From contig NZ_KB850224.1 in assembly GCF_000369805.1 (NCBI RefSeq), positions 372,001 through 436,000 of the forward strand: 64,000 nt of DNA. Reading direction: 5' to 3'. Below the pieces are notes generated by a model. It did no database searches, was not told the origin of the DNA, and saw only the letters and a list, made by a program, of their open reading frames with translations. Position numbers and translations under genes: made by a program. Positions 28,143-38,399 of the stretch are shown one piece after another (positions within the stretch are counted from its first letter, which is position 1; every line of letters starts with the position of its first letter). This stretch comes from Acinetobacter sp. NIPH 2100 (lineage in GTDB: Bacteria; Pseudomonadota; Gammaproteobacteria; Pseudomonadales; Moraxellaceae).

Positions 28143-29852
28143 TTATTCACTTGTTACTCGGTTGACTTCCTGCAAAGAGGTAATTCCTCGCATGACTTTT
28201 TTCAAACCTGAACGACGGAGATTATTAAAACCTGCTTGTTCTGATGCTGCTGCAATTTGTATCGCATTACCATCTTCCATAATCAATCTGGAAATTTCAG
28301 GTGTAACCTTCATCACTTCATAAATACCGACACGACCTTTGTAGCCTTCGCGACATTCAGCACAACCGACGGGCTGAAAAATAGTAAGCTCAGGATCAGC
28401 CAAGTCCTGCTCAGTAAACCCAAGCTCTAAAAGACTTTGTCTCGGTATCTCAATAGCTTCTTTGCATTGACTACATAAACGCCGTGCCAAGCGTTGTGCA
28501 ATTACCAGATTGACAGAGGTTGCAATATTAAAAGAGGGTACACCCATATTACGCAAACGAGTCAAGGTTTCGGGTGCACTATTGGTATGTAGTGTAGACA
28601 TTACCATATGACCTGTTTGAGCGGCTTTAATCGCAATTTCCGCTGTTTCTAGGTCTCGAATCTCACCGACCATAATCACGTCAGGATCTTGGCGTAAGAA
28701 TGCTTTTAATGCAGCAGAGAAGGTTAAACCTGTTTTAGGATTTACGTTGACTTGGTTGATGCCTTCTAAGTTAATCTCAACAGGATCTTCGGCCGTGGAA
28801 ATATTGGTATCTTCGGTATTTAAAATATTTAAACCCGTATATAGCGAGACCGTTTTACCCGAACCTGTTGGACCTGTAATCAGGAGCATGCCTTGAGGTT
28901 TATCCAATGCATCCATAAATAAAGCTTTCTGCTCGTCTTCGTAGCCCAGTGCCTCAATACCAAGCATAGCACTGGATGGATCGAGAATACGTAGTACCAG
29001 CTTTTCACCAAACAGCGTTGGGAGTGAGTTGACACGGAAATCAATTGCTTTGGTTTTAGACAATTTCAGTTTAATACGGCCATCTTGCGGCATGCGTTTT
29101 TCTGAGATGTCCATTTGTGACATGACTTTTAAACGAGAAGCCAATCGGGTTGCCATTTGTAACGGTGGATTGGCGATTTGGCGTAATACACCATCCACAC
29201 GATAGCGCACGCGATACATTTTTTCATAAGGTTCGAAATGTAAATCAGATGCGCCCATACGGATTGCATCAATCAACAGCTTATTGATGTATTTGACAAT
29301 AGGGGATTCATCGCCTTGGGGGGCTTCATCATCGGCTTCTGTGTTTTGGTTCACATCAACGTCGAGGTCGAAGTCTTCATGATCACCAAAATCAAAACTG
29401 CCAGAATCACCAAACTGTTGTTCAATCAGTTTTTCGAGTTTTGTATGTTCAACAATAATTGGTTCAATATTGAGCTTGGTATTGAAGCGAATCGCATCTA
29501 GTGCTTCGATATTGGTGGGATTACTGGTCGCAACATAGAGGATTTGACCACGTTGAATCAGTGGTACAACTCTATGTTTCTGGATTAGTTTATTATCTGC
29601 CAAATCACGCGGCAACAAGGCCGTATCATAAACAGCCAAATCGAAAAGTGGTTCACCAAACTCGGCTGCAATGGTTTCAGCAATGGTTAATGGAGACACC
29701 CGATGTTGTTCAATCAAGTGCGCAACGATATCTTGTTGTGCTTTTTTAGCAGCATCGATGGCTGTTTGCATTGTTGCTGTAGGCATGTGCCCATCTTCAA
29801 CTAACCGTCGAATAAACCCCGAAAACTTTGGAGACGTATGTAATCCTGACAT
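28143..29852 (-). CDS. pilB: Type IV pilus assembly ATPase
   Basis: PilB is the hexameric extension motor of type IV pili. The 569-residue GspE-family protein has the N-terminal MshEN-like domain, an acidic linker around residue 160-180, Walker A GPTGSGKTVSLY near residue 330, Walker B/Asp-box MVGEIRDLETAEIA, His-box TLHTNSAPETLTRL and a zinc tetracysteine pair (CSQC and CAEC). All are intact. It is the first gene of pilB-pilC-pilD-coaE. A TATAAT on the minus strand at 29903-29898 is a candidate -10, without a good -35. Confidence 0.96.
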   Translation of the reverse strand: MSGLHTSPKFSGFIRRLVEDGHMPTATMQTAIDAAKKAQQDIVAHLIEQHRVSPLTIAETIAAEFGEPLFDLAVYDTALLPRDLADNKLIQKHRVVPLIQRGQILYVATSNPTNIEALDAIRFNTKLNIEPIIVEHTKLEKLIEQQFGDSGSFDFGDHEDFDLDVDVNQNTEADDEAPQGDESPIVKYINKLLIDAIRMGASDLHFEPYEKMYRVRYRVDGVLRQIANPPLQMATRLASRLKVMSQMDISEKRMPQDGRIKLKLSKTKAIDFRVNSLPTLFGEKLVLRILDPSSAMLGIEALGYEDEQKALFMDALDKPQGMLLITGPTGSGKTVSLYTGLNILNTEDTNISTAEDPVEINLEGINQVNVNPKTGLTFSAALKAFLRQDPDVIMVGEIRDLETAEIAIKAAQTGHMVMSTLHTNSAPETLTRLRNMGVPSFNIATSVNLVIAQRLARRLCSQCKEAIEIPRQSLLELGFTEQDLADPELTIFQPVGCAECREGYKGRVGIYEVMKVTPEISRLIMEDGNAIQIAAASEQAGFNNLRRSGLKKVMRGITSLQEVNRVTSE

Positions 29853-30227
29853 CTGTCCGCCTTATGACAATAAATGTTTATAATATGTATTTTAAAAATT
29901 ATACTTTTGTTATGCAAAAATACCACTACAGAAAGTGTTGCTTTTACCTTGATTCATAGCCAAAACTTTGAACTGATCGAGTGTTTTGCAAATTAATTTT
30001 CTTTTATTAAGCTAAATCTTACCAATAATCAAATCAATTGTATGTAAGTCAGCTTTTTATTGATAAATGAATGTAACTCTTTCATAAACGTAAAATGCTC
30101 ACTTTTGTTGAACTTTATGATTTTGACGTGATTTTTACGGCACTAAAAGAAAAAACTGAATTTTATAAAAATCCGTGTAAAATATGCAGCATTTTTGAGA
30201 AATTAATTAACAGTGGGTGGGCGAAGT
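29853..30227. other. 375-bp intergenic region, pilB / tpiA divergent promoters
   Basis: This AT-rich gap must carry the pilB promoter (candidate minus-strand TATAAT at 29903-29898) and the tpiA promoter (candidate TAAAAT at 30178-30183, no strong -35). I see no gene, repeat or strong hairpin in it. Confidence 0.6.
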
Positions 30228-31019
30228 ATGTCGAACTCGAGCATTACTCCTTGGGTTGTTGGCAATTGGAAAATGAATCCAATGCATGCGAATGCTTTCC
30301 AATTAGTAGAAGAATTCAAACAGTTATTACAACAGGATAATATTGCGCCTGAGCAATGTCATATTGGTGTCGCGCCTATCGCGATTGCTTTGAGTCATAT
30401 TCAAACGCAATTTGAAGATGCGGCGAGAACAGTTTATACGGTGGCTCAAGATGTTTCTCGCGTTGCAGGGACAGGTGCTTATACAGGTGAGGTCAGTGCT
30501 GAATTGTTGAAAGACAGTGGCATTGAATTTGTTTTAATTGGGCATTCTGAACGTCGTGAATTATTCGGTGACAATGTCGAAATTTTAAAAGTAAAATTGC
30601 ATAATGCGTTAAATGCAGGTTTGACCGTGATTTATTGCGTTGGTGAAAGTTTAGAACAACGAGAGCAGGGTGCTGCTGAGCAAGTGGTATTGCAGCAAAT
30701 TTGTGATATTGCGGCGGTTGTTCAAGCGGATCAATGGCAAAAAATTGTGTTCGCTTATGAACCGATTTGGGCAATTGGCACAGGTAAAACTGCATCACCA
30801 GCTGACGCTCAAGCCATGCATGCAAAGATTCGTGAAGGTTTAAAACAAATTACATCATATGGTGAGCATACTGCCATTCTATATGGTGGTAGTGTTAAGG
30901 CTGAAAATGCAGTTGAATTGGCTGCATGTCCAGATATTAATGGTGCTTTGGTTGGTGGCGCATCTTTAAATGCACAATCATTTTACCAAATCGCAAAAGC
31001 ATTTGCTCAAAGCAAATAA
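30228..31019 (+). CDS. tpiA: Triosephosphate isomerase
   Basis: TpiA interconverts dihydroxyacetone phosphate and glyceraldehyde-3-phosphate. The 263-residue TIM barrel has the active-site Lys in GNWKMN, the electrophilic His in [11 protein letters not shown] and the base Glu in [14 protein letters not shown], with the phosphate loop [12 protein letters not shown] start at the ATG at 30228 (MSNSSITPW); the in-frame GTG at 30213 adds MGGRS and fits the family poorly. It lies 12 bp upstream of secG and is probably co-transcribed. Confidence 0.96.
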   Translation: MSNSSITPWVVGNWKMNPMHANAFQLVEEFKQLLQQDNIAPEQCHIGVAPIAIALSHIQTQFEDAARTVYTVAQDVSRVAGTGAYTGEVSAELLKDSGIEFVLIGHSERRELFGDNVEILKVKLHNALNAGLTVIYCVGESLEQREQGAAEQVVLQQICDIAAVVQADQWQKIVFAYEPIWAIGTGKTASPADAQAMHAKIREGLKQITSYGEHTAILYGGSVKAENAVELAACPDINGALVGGASLNAQSFYQIAKAFAQSK

Positions 31020-31031
31020 CGAGGAATTGAG

Positions 31032-31361
31032 ATGTATAGTTTTATACTCGTTGTACATATTATTTTAGCAATTTTAATTATTGCATTGGTTTTGGTACAA
31101 CAAGGTAAAGGTGCGGAAGCAGGAGCATCATTTGGTGGTGGCGGTGCTGCTACTGTTTTTGGTGCTTCAGGTGCAGGTAACTTTTTAACTCGTTTAACCG
31201 CGATTTTTACGGCATTGTTTTTTGCAACCAGTTTGACCTTGGCAGTATTTGCCAAAAAGCAAACAACAGATGCTTATAGTTTGAAAACTGTTCAAACAAC
31301 GACATCTGCACCCGTGACATCGCCTGAAACTTCGCCAAATGCACCAAAAACAACTCAATAA
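31032..31361 (+). CDS. secG: Preprotein translocase subunit SecG
   Basis: SecG is the small SecYEG partner that stimulates preprotein export. The 109-residue protein has two membrane helices (about residues 3-22 and 55-75) flanking the conserved loop QQGKGAEAGASFGGGGA. The C-terminus is a Thr/Ser/Pro-rich tail. GAGGAATTGAG precedes the ATG. The order tpiA-secG-tRNALeu matches other gammaproteobacteria. Confidence 0.94.
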   Translation: MYSFILVVHIILAILIIALVLVQQGKGAEAGASFGGGGAATVFGASGAGNFLTRLTAIFTALFFATSLTLAVFAKKQTTDAYSLKTVQTTTSAPVTSPETSPNAPKTTQ

Positions 31362-31417
31362 GTTGAATTAACACTTTCCTTTTTGTATTTAAGGGACTAG
31401 AATGCGTCCCACAAACT

Positions 31418-31502
31418 GCGGTGGTGGTGGAATTGGTAGACACGCTACCTTGAGGTGGTAGTGCTTTAGGGCGTGGGGGTTCAAGTCCCCCCTTCCGCAC
31501 CA
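31418..31502 (+). tRNA. leuU: tRNA-Leu (anticodon GAG)
   Basis: The 85-nt sequence folds as a class II tRNA. The anticodon stem CTACC/GGTAG encloses the loop TTGAGGT with anticodon GAG. It has a long variable arm, a T-arm GGGGG-TTCAAGT-CCCCC and an encoded CCA end. The acceptor stem has a T5:T68 mismatch. The position between secG and initiator tRNA matches E. coli leuU. Confidence 0.95.
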
Positions 31503-31546
31503 AACTTAATAACCAGTAAGTTCGGTGTATGCAGTGTTTGTGTTGT

Positions 31547-31623
<77 letters not shown>

Positions 31624-31667
31624 TTTGATTAAGGTGCAACTTAATCAAGCGGATATGAAAACTTAGA

Positions 31668-31695
31668 TTGACTTTTTTTCATATTTGTATATAAT
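31668..31695 (+). promoter_or_regulatory. Sigma-70 promoter for the second initiator tRNA
   Basis: TTGACT at 31668-31673 and a perfect TATAAT at 31690-31695 are 16 bp apart. The predicted start lies about 7 bp before the mature 5' end of the second tRNA-fMet. Confidence 0.75.
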
Positions 31696-31708
31696 TTTTG
31701 CACGTTGA

Positions 31709-31785
<77 letters not shown>

Positions 31786-31798
31786 AGTTTCTAAAAAG

Positions 31799-31826
31799 AG
31801 GCTCACAATTACGGTGGGCCTTTTTG
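31799..31826 (+). terminator. Rho-independent terminator after the tRNA genes
   Basis: AGGCTCAC (31799-31806) pairs with GTGGGCCT (31814-31821), with one G-U pair, a 7-nt loop and a following T run. It starts 13 bp after the second tRNA-fMet. Confidence 0.82.
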
Positions 31827-31861
31827 CACAGTGGGCTATGCTTTTTCTGTGTAATATATAG

Positions 31862-31881
31862 GGGCGATTGCGCCCTTTTTT
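31862..31881 (+). terminator. Second short terminator before rimP
   Basis: GGGCG (31862-31866) pairs with CGCCC (31871-31875) around loop ATTG, followed by TTTTTT. It probably backs up the terminator at 31799. Confidence 0.65.
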
Positions 31882-31919
31882 ATTGGTTGTTTAGCTATCG
31901 TGTAGTTGTTCGACATCAA

Positions 31920-31948
31920 TTGGTCAAATAGTCGTGCTTCACTATATG
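31920..31948 (+). promoter_or_regulatory. Candidate promoter of the rimP-nusA-infB-rbfA operon
   Basis: TTGGTC (31920-31925) and TATATG (31943-31948) are separated by 17 bp, 40 bp ahead of the rimP start. It lies after two terminators, so this operon seems uncoupled from the tRNAs, unlike E. coli metY. Confidence 0.5.
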
Positions 31949-31987
31949 GTTAAGATTGATTGGCTCGCATGAGAGCGACGAGAGTAA

Positions 31988-32512
31988 ATGAAATTATCAA
32001 ATAAGTCTCAAGCATTGCATGATCTAATCGCACCAGCTGTGGCTGCTTGTGGTGTAGATCTGTGGGGGATTGAGTTCCTGCCACAAGGTAAACGTTCTTT
32101 ATTACGCATTTATATTGATAAAGCGATCGATGAGAATGTTGAATCTGTCTTAAATGAAGATGGTGAAGTCGAACAAGGGCGTGGTATTGGCGTTCAAGAT
32201 TGTGTTCTGGTAACACAACAAGTGGGTGCAATGCTTGATGTCCATGATCCAATTGCTGGTGAATACGCGTTAGAAGTGTCATCGCCAGGTTGGGATCGTC
32301 CTTTTTTCCAACTCAATCAATTGCCTGCTTATATCGGGCAACAAGTGGCTTTACGATTAATTGCTGCTGTCGAAAACCGTCGAAAATTTCAGGCGAAATT
32401 ACTTTCTGTAGACTTAGAAAGCGAAACGATTCAAGTCGAAGTTGAAGGTAATCATGTACTTGAAATTGATAGTCATAATATTGATAAAGCAAATTTAATC
32501 TATCAAGACTAA
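31988..32512 (+). CDS. rimP: Ribosome maturation factor RimP
   Basis: RimP helps 30S subunit maturation. The 174-residue protein has the N-terminal KH-like domain ([20 protein letters not shown]) and the conserved motif [12 protein letters not shown], followed by an SH3-like C-terminal domain. The acidic insert around [16 protein letters not shown] is slightly longer than in E. coli. GAGAG precedes the ATG. It is the first gene of rimP-nusA-infB-rbfA. Confidence 0.94.
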   Translation: MKLSNKSQALHDLIAPAVAACGVDLWGIEFLPQGKRSLLRIYIDKAIDENVESVLNEDGEVEQGRGIGVQDCVLVTQQVGAMLDVHDPIAGEYALEVSSPGWDRPFFQLNQLPAYIGQQVALRLIAAVENRRKFQAKLLSVDLESETIQVEVEGNHVLEIDSHNIDKANLIYQD

Positions 32513-32549
32513 TATTAACTTAATTTTATAAGAAATCGGTAGGTGACTT

Positions 32550-34034
32550 ATGGGCCGCGAAATTCTTACCGTTGCAGAAACGGTTAGTAATGAAAAAGGT
32601 GTTAGTCGTGAAGCGATCTTCCAAGCGTTAGAGCAAGCACTTGTTGCGGCAACGAAGAAAAAGTTTTACGAAGGTACACGTTCAGAAGAAGCTCAACTAC
32701 GTGTTGAGATTGATCGTAAAACTGGTGATTACCGTACTTTCCGTCAGTGGACTGTGGTTGCGGATGAAGACCATGAAATGCCAGCATGCCAAGACGCTAT
32801 TTCTGATTTAGACCCTGCTCAGTGGTCAATCGGTGATGTGCGCGAGTTGGAAGTTGAATCGATTGAATTTGGTCGTATCGCAGCGCAAATTGCAAAACAA
32901 GTCATTGTACAAAAGATTCGTGAAGCAGAACGTGCATTGGTTGCTGATGCGTATGAATCTAAAGTCGGCGAGCTGATTTACGGTGAAGTGAAGAAGCAGA
33001 CCAAAGATGGCTTTATCATTGATCTTGGCGACAATGCAGAAGCATATTTAGCGCGTGAAGAAACCATTCACAAAGAAATTTTGCGTCCTAAGCAACGTAT
33101 CAATGCAATTTTGTTTAACGTGAACCGTGAAGGTCGCGGTGCACAATTGTTATTGTCACGTGCTCGTCCTGAAATGCTGATTGCTTTGATGAAGAAAGAA
33201 ATTCCAGAAATTTCTGAAGAAATCATCGAAATTAAAGCAGCGGCGCGTCAGCCAGGTGTTCGTGCTAAAATTGCAGTGAAAACCAATGATCATCGTATTG
33301 ACCCTGTAGGTGCATGTATTGGTATGCGTGGTACACGTATCCAAGCTGTACAACAGGAATTAAATGGTGAGCGCATTGATGTTGTGGTGTGGTCTGATGA
33401 TCCAGCGCAATATATTGCAAGTGCATTAGAACCAGCTGATGTATCGGGTATCGTACTTGATGAAGATACACGTAGTGCAGATATCATTTTTGCGACCAAT
33501 GACCAGTTAGCGCGAGCAATTGGTTCACAAGGGCAAAATGTTCGTTTAGCATCAGAATTGACGGGTTATAAACTCGACATGATGTTGGAAGAAGAGTATC
33601 GTGCACGTCAGCAAAATGAAGCGCAACAATATTTAGACATGTTTGTTTCTCGTCTGGATATTGAAGAAGATTTAGCGATGGCATTGGTTGAAATGGGCTT
33701 CACTTCGTTAGAAGAGATTGCTTATGTACCAGCTGAAACATTTGATGAAATCGAGCTTGAAGCTGATTTGGTTGAATTGTTGCAAAGCCGTGCTAAAGAA
33801 GCCGCTTTAACGGATGCTTTAAAACAGCAAGAAAATATTCAAGAGCCAAGTGCAGAACTTCTCGGTATGGAAGGTATGACGACTGAGATTGCGTATGCAT
33901 TGGCGGCGCGTGGTGTGGTTACTGTTGATGATTTGGCAGACCAAGCAACTGATGATATCTCAGATATCGAAGGTTTAGGTCATGACAAAGCGGGTCAGTT
34001 AATCATGAAAGCACGTGAATCATGGTTTAACTAG
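32550..34034 (+). CDS. nusA: Transcription termination/antitermination factor NusA
   Basis: NusA binds RNA polymerase and modulates pausing, termination and antitermination. The 494 residues contain the N-terminal polymerase-binding domain (about 1-130), an S1 domain (about 135-200, GFIIDLGDNAEAYL), two KH domains including VGACIGMRGTRIQ and RAIGSQGQNVRLA, and two acidic helical C-terminal repeats (about 355-490). AGGTGA precedes the start. This is the normal gammaproteobacterial form. Confidence 0.97.
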   Translation: MGREILTVAETVSNEKGVSREAIFQALEQALVAATKKKFYEGTRSEEAQLRVEIDRKTGDYRTFRQWTVVADEDHEMPACQDAISDLDPAQWSIGDVRELEVESIEFGRIAAQIAKQVIVQKIREAERALVADAYESKVGELIYGEVKKQTKDGFIIDLGDNAEAYLAREETIHKEILRPKQRINAILFNVNREGRGAQLLLSRARPEMLIALMKKEIPEISEEIIEIKAAARQPGVRAKIAVKTNDHRIDPVGACIGMRGTRIQAVQQELNGERIDVVVWSDDPAQYIASALEPADVSGIVLDEDTRSADIIFATNDQLARAIGSQGQNVRLASELTGYKLDMMLEEEYRARQQNEAQQYLDMFVSRLDIEEDLAMALVEMGFTSLEEIAYVPAETFDEIELEADLVELLQSRAKEAALTDALKQQENIQEPSAELLGMEGMTTEIAYALAARGVVTVDDLADQATDDISDIEGLGHDKAGQLIMKARESWFN

Positions 34035-34044
34035 GAGATAATAG

Positions 34045-36759
34045 ATGACGGACAAGTCGATTCAAGAGTTAGCGCTCAGCGTAGAACGTCCTGTAGAGAA
34101 ACTCCTAGAGCAGGTTCGCGAAGCAGGTCTACCACAGCGTAAAGCAGATGACATTATTACCACTGAACAGCAAGATACTTTGGTCAATCACTTGAAAAAA
34201 GTACATGGTCAGGAAAGTGGTAACACAGGAAAGATTGCGTTGAAACGTAAAACAACGAGTACTGCTAAAGTTACAAGTACTTCAGGTAAAGCGAAAAGCA
34301 TTAATGTTGAAGTTCGCAAGAAACAAGTTTTTGCTAAACCAAACCCTGAATTACTTGCAGCTGAAGCAAAAGCGCGTGTAGAAGCAGATGCAAAAGTACG
34401 TGCTGAACAGAAAGTACGTAATGATGCTCAGCAAACTGCACGTCATACAGCTGAACAAAAAGCCAATGCAACTTTAGAAGCAATGCGTGCAGCGCATACT
34501 TCTGAAGGTGCAGGTCAAACACCGGCAAAAGCTGCTGTTGTGGTGAAAAAGCGTAATAGCGATAAAGTGATTAAGGCACCTGTTGTTCGATTGACAGAAA
34601 CACCAGAGCAAAAGAAAGCACGTGAAGAGCAAACTGCTCAGTTGAAAGCGACTGAAGAAGTTGTGCGTCGTAAAGCAGCTGAAGAAGCGCAGCAACGTAC
34701 ACTTGAGCAAATGCGTCAGATGGCATCTAAATATTCAAATGATGATGCAACTGCAACGATCCGTGTGATTGATGATTCACCTTTAGCCGCTGGTCTTGTT
34801 GGCCAAGCATATGAAGATTCCTTCAATAAGGAAGACCGTGAAATCAAACGTGGTGGCGCAACTGCAAATCCACGTGCTGGTAAGAAAGGCGGTCGTGGTG
34901 GCGATGCTCAGTCTGAGCAAAGTTTTAGCAAGAGTCATCATAAGCGTGGCTTGAAAACTAGCCAAGCCAACAAGCACGGTTTTGAAAAACCTGTTAAAAA
35001 GCAAATTTATGATGTTGAGATCGGTGAGAAAATCATCGTTGCCGACTTAGCACAGAAAATGGCGGTTAAAGTTCGTGAAGTCATCAAGACCCTCATGAAA
35101 ATGGGTGAGCTTGTAACTCAGAACCAAGCCATTGATCAAGATACTGCAGTACTTGTAGTTGAAGAATTAGGCCACAATCCAGTTTTAGTTTCTGATACGC
35201 AAGCAGAAGATAACTTATTGGTTGCAGCTGAAGAAGCACGTGGTGAGCAAACAACTCGTCCACCAGTGGTTACCATCATGGGTCACGTTGACCATGGTAA
35301 AACATCATTACTGGATCGTATCCGTCGCTCTAAAGTAGCTGCGGGTGAAGCGGGTGGTATTACTCAGCATATCGGTGCTTATCACGTTGAAACTGAGAAA
35401 GGTATTATTACTTTCCTAGATACACCAGGACATGCTGCGTTTACATCAATGCGTGCACGTGGTGCAAAAGCGACTGATATCGTGGTACTTGTTGTTGCTG
35501 CTGATGATGGCGTGATGCCACAAACAGCGGAAGCAATTGACCATGCACGTGCTGCTGGTACGCCGATTATTGTTGCCATCAACAAGATGGATAAAGAATC
35601 AGCTGATGTTGACCGTGTATTAAACGAATTGACCACTAAAGGTATCGTACCTGAAGAGTGGGGCGGTGATGTTCCAATCGCAAAAGTATCAGCACACTCT
35701 GGTGCGGGTATCGATGGTTTACTTGACTTGATCTTGATTCAAGCTGAATTGATGGAGCTTAAAGCTTCAGCAGAAGGTGCGGCTCAAGGTGTGGTCATCG
35801 AAGCACGTGTAGACAAAGGTCGTGGTGCAGTAACGTCGATTCTTGTGCAAAACGGTACATTGAATATTGGTGACCTTGTATTGGCAGGTTCATCTTATGG
35901 TCGTGTACGTGCGATGGTTGATGAAAATGGTCAACGTATTACTTCTGCAGGTCCTTCAATCCCAGTTGAGATTTTAGGTTTACCTGATGCGCCAATGGCG
36001 GGTGATGAAGTTCTTGTGGTTAATGATGAGAAGAAAGCACGTGAAGTTGCTGATGCTCGTTCTGACCGTGAACGTCATAAGCGTTTAGAGCGTGCAAGTG
36101 CAATGCGTCTTGAAAACATCATGGCGTCTATGGGTAAAAAAGATATTCCTTATGTGAATGTCGTACTCAAAACTGACGTTCGTGGTACCTTGGAAGCGTT
36201 ACATGTTGCGCTTGATGAGCTTTCTACTGATGAAGTTAAAGTCCGTGTAATCGGTTCTGGTGTTGGTGCGATCACTGAGTCAGATGTTACTTTAGCTGAA
36301 TCTTCAGAAGCAGTATTGTTAGGCTTTAACGTACGTGCAGACAACACTGCTCGTCAAAAATCTGATCAAGATGGCATCGATATTCGTTACTACAGCGTCA
36401 TTTATCACTTGATTGATGATGTGAAAGCTGCAATGAGCGGTAAGCTTGCACCAGAACATCGTGAAACGATCTTGGGTGTTGCTGAAGTTCGTGAAGTCTT
36501 CCACTCAAGTAAGTTTGGTGCAGCAGCAGGCTGTATGGTACTTGAAGGTGTATTGCACCGTAACAAACCGATTCGCGTATTACGTGATGACGTGGTTGTG
36601 TTCCAAGGTGAACTTGAATCTCTTCGTCGTTATAAAGAAGTGGTTGAAGAAGTTCGTGCTGGTATGGAATGTGGTCTTGCGGTGAAAGGTTATAAAGACA
36701 TCAAAGAAAAAGATAAGATCGAAGTCTATGATGTTCAATTGATTAAACGGAGTCTTTAA
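34045..36759 (+). CDS. infB: Translation initiation factor IF-2
   Basis: IF-2 is the GTPase that delivers initiator tRNA to the 30S subunit. The 904-residue protein has a long, charged Lys/Ala/Glu-rich N-terminal region (about 1-400). The G domain follows, with G1 GHVDHGKT, G3 DTPGHAAF, G4 NKMD and G5 SAHSGAG, then domains II to IV ending in [15 protein letters not shown] precedes the ATG, 10 bp after nusA. Its stop overlaps the rbfA start in TAATG. Confidence 0.97.
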   Translation: MTDKSIQELALSVERPVEKLLEQVREAGLPQRKADDIITTEQQDTLVNHLKKVHGQESGNTGKIALKRKTTSTAKVTSTSGKAKSINVEVRKKQVFAKPNPELLAAEAKARVEADAKVRAEQKVRNDAQQTARHTAEQKANATLEAMRAAHTSEGAGQTPAKAAVVVKKRNSDKVIKAPVVRLTETPEQKKAREEQTAQLKATEEVVRRKAAEEAQQRTLEQMRQMASKYSNDDATATIRVIDDSPLAAGLVGQAYEDSFNKEDREIKRGGATANPRAGKKGGRGGDAQSEQSFSKSHHKRGLKTSQANKHGFEKPVKKQIYDVEIGEKIIVADLAQKMAVKVREVIKTLMKMGELVTQNQAIDQDTAVLVVEELGHNPVLVSDTQAEDNLLVAAEEARGEQTTRPPVVTIMGHVDHGKTSLLDRIRRSKVAAGEAGGITQHIGAYHVETEKGIITFLDTPGHAAFTSMRARGAKATDIVVLVVAADDGVMPQTAEAIDHARAAGTPIIVAINKMDKESADVDRVLNELTTKGIVPEEWGGDVPIAKVSAHSGAGIDGLLDLILIQAELMELKASAEGAAQGVVIEARVDKGRGAVTSILVQNGTLNIGDLVLAGSSYGRVRAMVDENGQRITSAGPSIPVEILGLPDAPMAGDEVLVVNDEKKAREVADARSDRERHKRLERASAMRLENIMASMGKKDIPYVNVVLKTDVRGTLEALHVALDELSTDEVKVRVIGSGVGAITESDVTLAESSEAVLLGFNVRADNTARQKSDQDGIDIRYYSVIYHLIDDVKAAMSGKLAPEHRETILGVAEVREVFHSSKFGAAAGCMVLEGVLHRNKPIRVLRDDVVVFQGELESLRRYKEVVEEVRAGMECGLAVKGYKDIKEKDKIEVYDVQLIKRSL

Positions 36760-37160
36760 TGGCGGCTAGCCAACGCTTAAAGCGCATGGCGGATTCAGTA
36801 CAACGTGAGTTGTCTGAGCTGATTCGTCAGGAGCTTAAAGATCCACGTCTGGGTGGTCTTGTGACCATCTCAGCCGTGAAAGTCAGTGCAGATATGGGAT
36901 ATGCTGAAGTATATGTCACTGTAATGGGCCGTGAACTTGGTGATGACCAAAGTGAAGTAGCAAATAAAGAAACTTTAGATGTATTGAATAAAGCTTCTGG
37001 TTTCTTGCGTCATGAATTGAGTCGTCGTATCAAGACGCGTATTACGCCAAGATTACGTTTCCATTACGATAAGACCAATGCCTATGGTAACTATATGTTT
37101 GGTCTGATTGCTGAAGCGGTTAAAGATCTGCCTGAACAAGGGCAAGATGAACAAAAGTAA
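36759..37160 (+). CDS. rbfA: 30S ribosome-binding factor RbfA
   Basis: RbfA is a cold-shock-associated 30S maturation factor. The 133-residue KH-fold protein starts QRLKRMADSVQRELSELI and contains RHELSRRIKTRITPRLRFHYD, both diagnostic. It overlaps the infB stop by one base. The E. coli operon continues with truB, but here a strong terminator ends the operon. Confidence 0.95.
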   Translation: MAASQRLKRMADSVQRELSELIRQELKDPRLGGLVTISAVKVSADMGYAEVYVTVMGRELGDDQSEVANKETLDVLNKASGFLRHELSRRIKTRITPRLRFHYDKTNAYGNYMFGLIAEAVKDLPEQGQDEQK

Positions 37161-37167
37161 ATCGATA

Positions 37168-37197
37168 TAAAAAAGCCACCTTCGGGTGGCTTTTTTA
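37168..37197. terminator. Bidirectional terminator with TTCG loop
   Basis: A ten-bp stem, AAAAGCCACC (37171-37180) with GGTGGCTTTT (37185-37194), closes on TTCG. T runs lie on both strands. It separates the convergent rbfA and mrp operons. Confidence 0.92.
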
Positions 37198-37210
37198 TGG
37201 CTTGATGATA

Positions 37211-37588
37211 TTAATCTTTTTTCATTGGATGACGACGACGATAACGCTGCCAAGGCAGTGGGCGATTTAGCGCCTCAGGTACATCACCACTGGTTGAGCG
37301 TAAGCGTAAGTGGATGGCTGCTTGGGCCATTAAATTTGCTGATACTGGTGCAGTGATAAATGCAAATAAAGTAATCAGCAGCTCTGCAAAACCAAAACGG
37401 CCATGCATGGCTGCAAAGATCATGGCTGCGATCAGGAAGCTACCTAAACCCAAGGTACTTGATTTGGTCGGTGCATGCAGGCGCATAAACAAATCGGGTA
37501 GGCGAATCATACCGATTGAGCCGATCAGCATAAAGAACGCACCAAAGACCACAAAGAATGAAACGATAATTTCAAGAATCAGTTGCAT
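37211..37588 (-). CDS. mrpG: Mrp-type cation/proton antiporter subunit G
   Basis: The 125-residue subunit has three membrane helices and the family motif LPDLFMRLHAPTKSSTLG. MrpG is a small essential subunit of the multi-protein Na+ or K+/H+ antiporter. It is the last gene of the operon, 11 bp after mrpF. The C-terminus is a basic, cytoplasm-facing tail (QRYRRRHPMKKD). Confidence 0.92.
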   Translation of the reverse strand: MQLILEIIVSFFVVFGAFFMLIGSIGMIRLPDLFMRLHAPTKSSTLGLGSFLIAAMIFAAMHGRFGFAELLITLFAFITAPVSANLMAQAAIHLRLRSTSGDVPEALNRPLPWQRYRRRHPMKKD

Positions 37589-37599
37589 GGTATGGCTCC

Positions 37600-37875
37600 T
37601 TAATCAATCACATGACCCGTAGTGAAATAACGAGCAAGCGCGGCAGTCGAAACAAAACCGAGCATTGCAACCAAGAGTGCACCTTCGAATAGATTGGTGC
37701 TGACCCAATAGATACTCAATACAACAATGAGACAGGTTGCATTTAAAAATAAGGTATCCAATGCCAACAAACGGTCAATCACAGAAGGGCCAGCAATCAA
37801 ACGAATCAAACATAAAAACATGGAGATGGTAATCGCAATTAAGCCAATCCCAAGTGCATAAGGTAAAATGGTCAT
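37600..37875 (-). CDS. mrpF: Mrp-type cation/proton antiporter subunit F
   Basis: The 91-residue subunit has three membrane helices, with the conserved GPSVIDRLLALDTL in the loop after the first helix. It overlaps the mrpE stop by 4 bp (ATGA), indicating translational coupling. Confidence 0.92.
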   Translation of the reverse strand: MTILPYALGIGLIAITISMFLCLIRLIAGPSVIDRLLALDTLFLNATCLIVVLSIYWVSTNLFEGALLVAMLGFVSTAALARYFTTGHVID

Positions 37876-38399
37876 TTGCTAGCTCCTTCTGCAATCTTTA
37901 CATCAAAGATTTCGATTAAAGGCGTTTCATAACGGTTCTTGATCTCTTGAATATCAAGTTCAGTGTCATCCGAACTGAGCGCATGCACCAAAATATCACC
38001 ACGCTCTTGATCGATACCTGCTGAAACGGTACCTGGGGTGGTGGTGATGATCATTGCCAGCAAGGTGTTGACTTGCTCGTGTTCAGTTTCAAGTGGGACG
38101 CGATACCATTTGGGGTGGAGTTTATCCATTGGCCCAAGCACCATTTTGGCAACACGGAAATTAGAAACTACAATATCCCATAACACCACAAAAACTAATT
38201 TGATCGCCGGAATCCAATGAATGTGAGGGGTTCTGGCAATAAAAGGGCTCACTAGACGGGAAATCCCGATAGCCAAAACCAGTGCGATTAAAATATCAGT
38301 AGCATCGAGGCTGTGTGCCAGCATCAACCAGCTCAAAAAAATCAGAAAAGACACAAATGGATGCGGGAACCAACGCTCAAGCAAAGATTGTTTTTGCAT
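37872..38399 (-). CDS. mrpE: Mrp-type cation/proton antiporter subunit E
   Basis: The 175-residue subunit has two or three N-terminal membrane helices and the family motifs SNFRVAKMVL and TTTPGTVSAGID in its cytoplasmic domain, followed by the DILVHAL strand. It starts within the mrpD stop (TAATG) and overlaps mrpF by 4 bp. Confidence 0.93.
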   Translation of the reverse strand: MQKQSLLERWFPHPFVSFLIFLSWLMLAHSLDATDILIALVLAIGISRLVSPFIARTPHIHWIPAIKLVFVVLWDIVVSNFRVAKMVLGPMDKLHPKWYRVPLETEHEQVNTLLAMIITTTPGTVSAGIDQERGDILVHALSSDDTELDIQEIKNRYETPLIEIFDVKIAEGASK

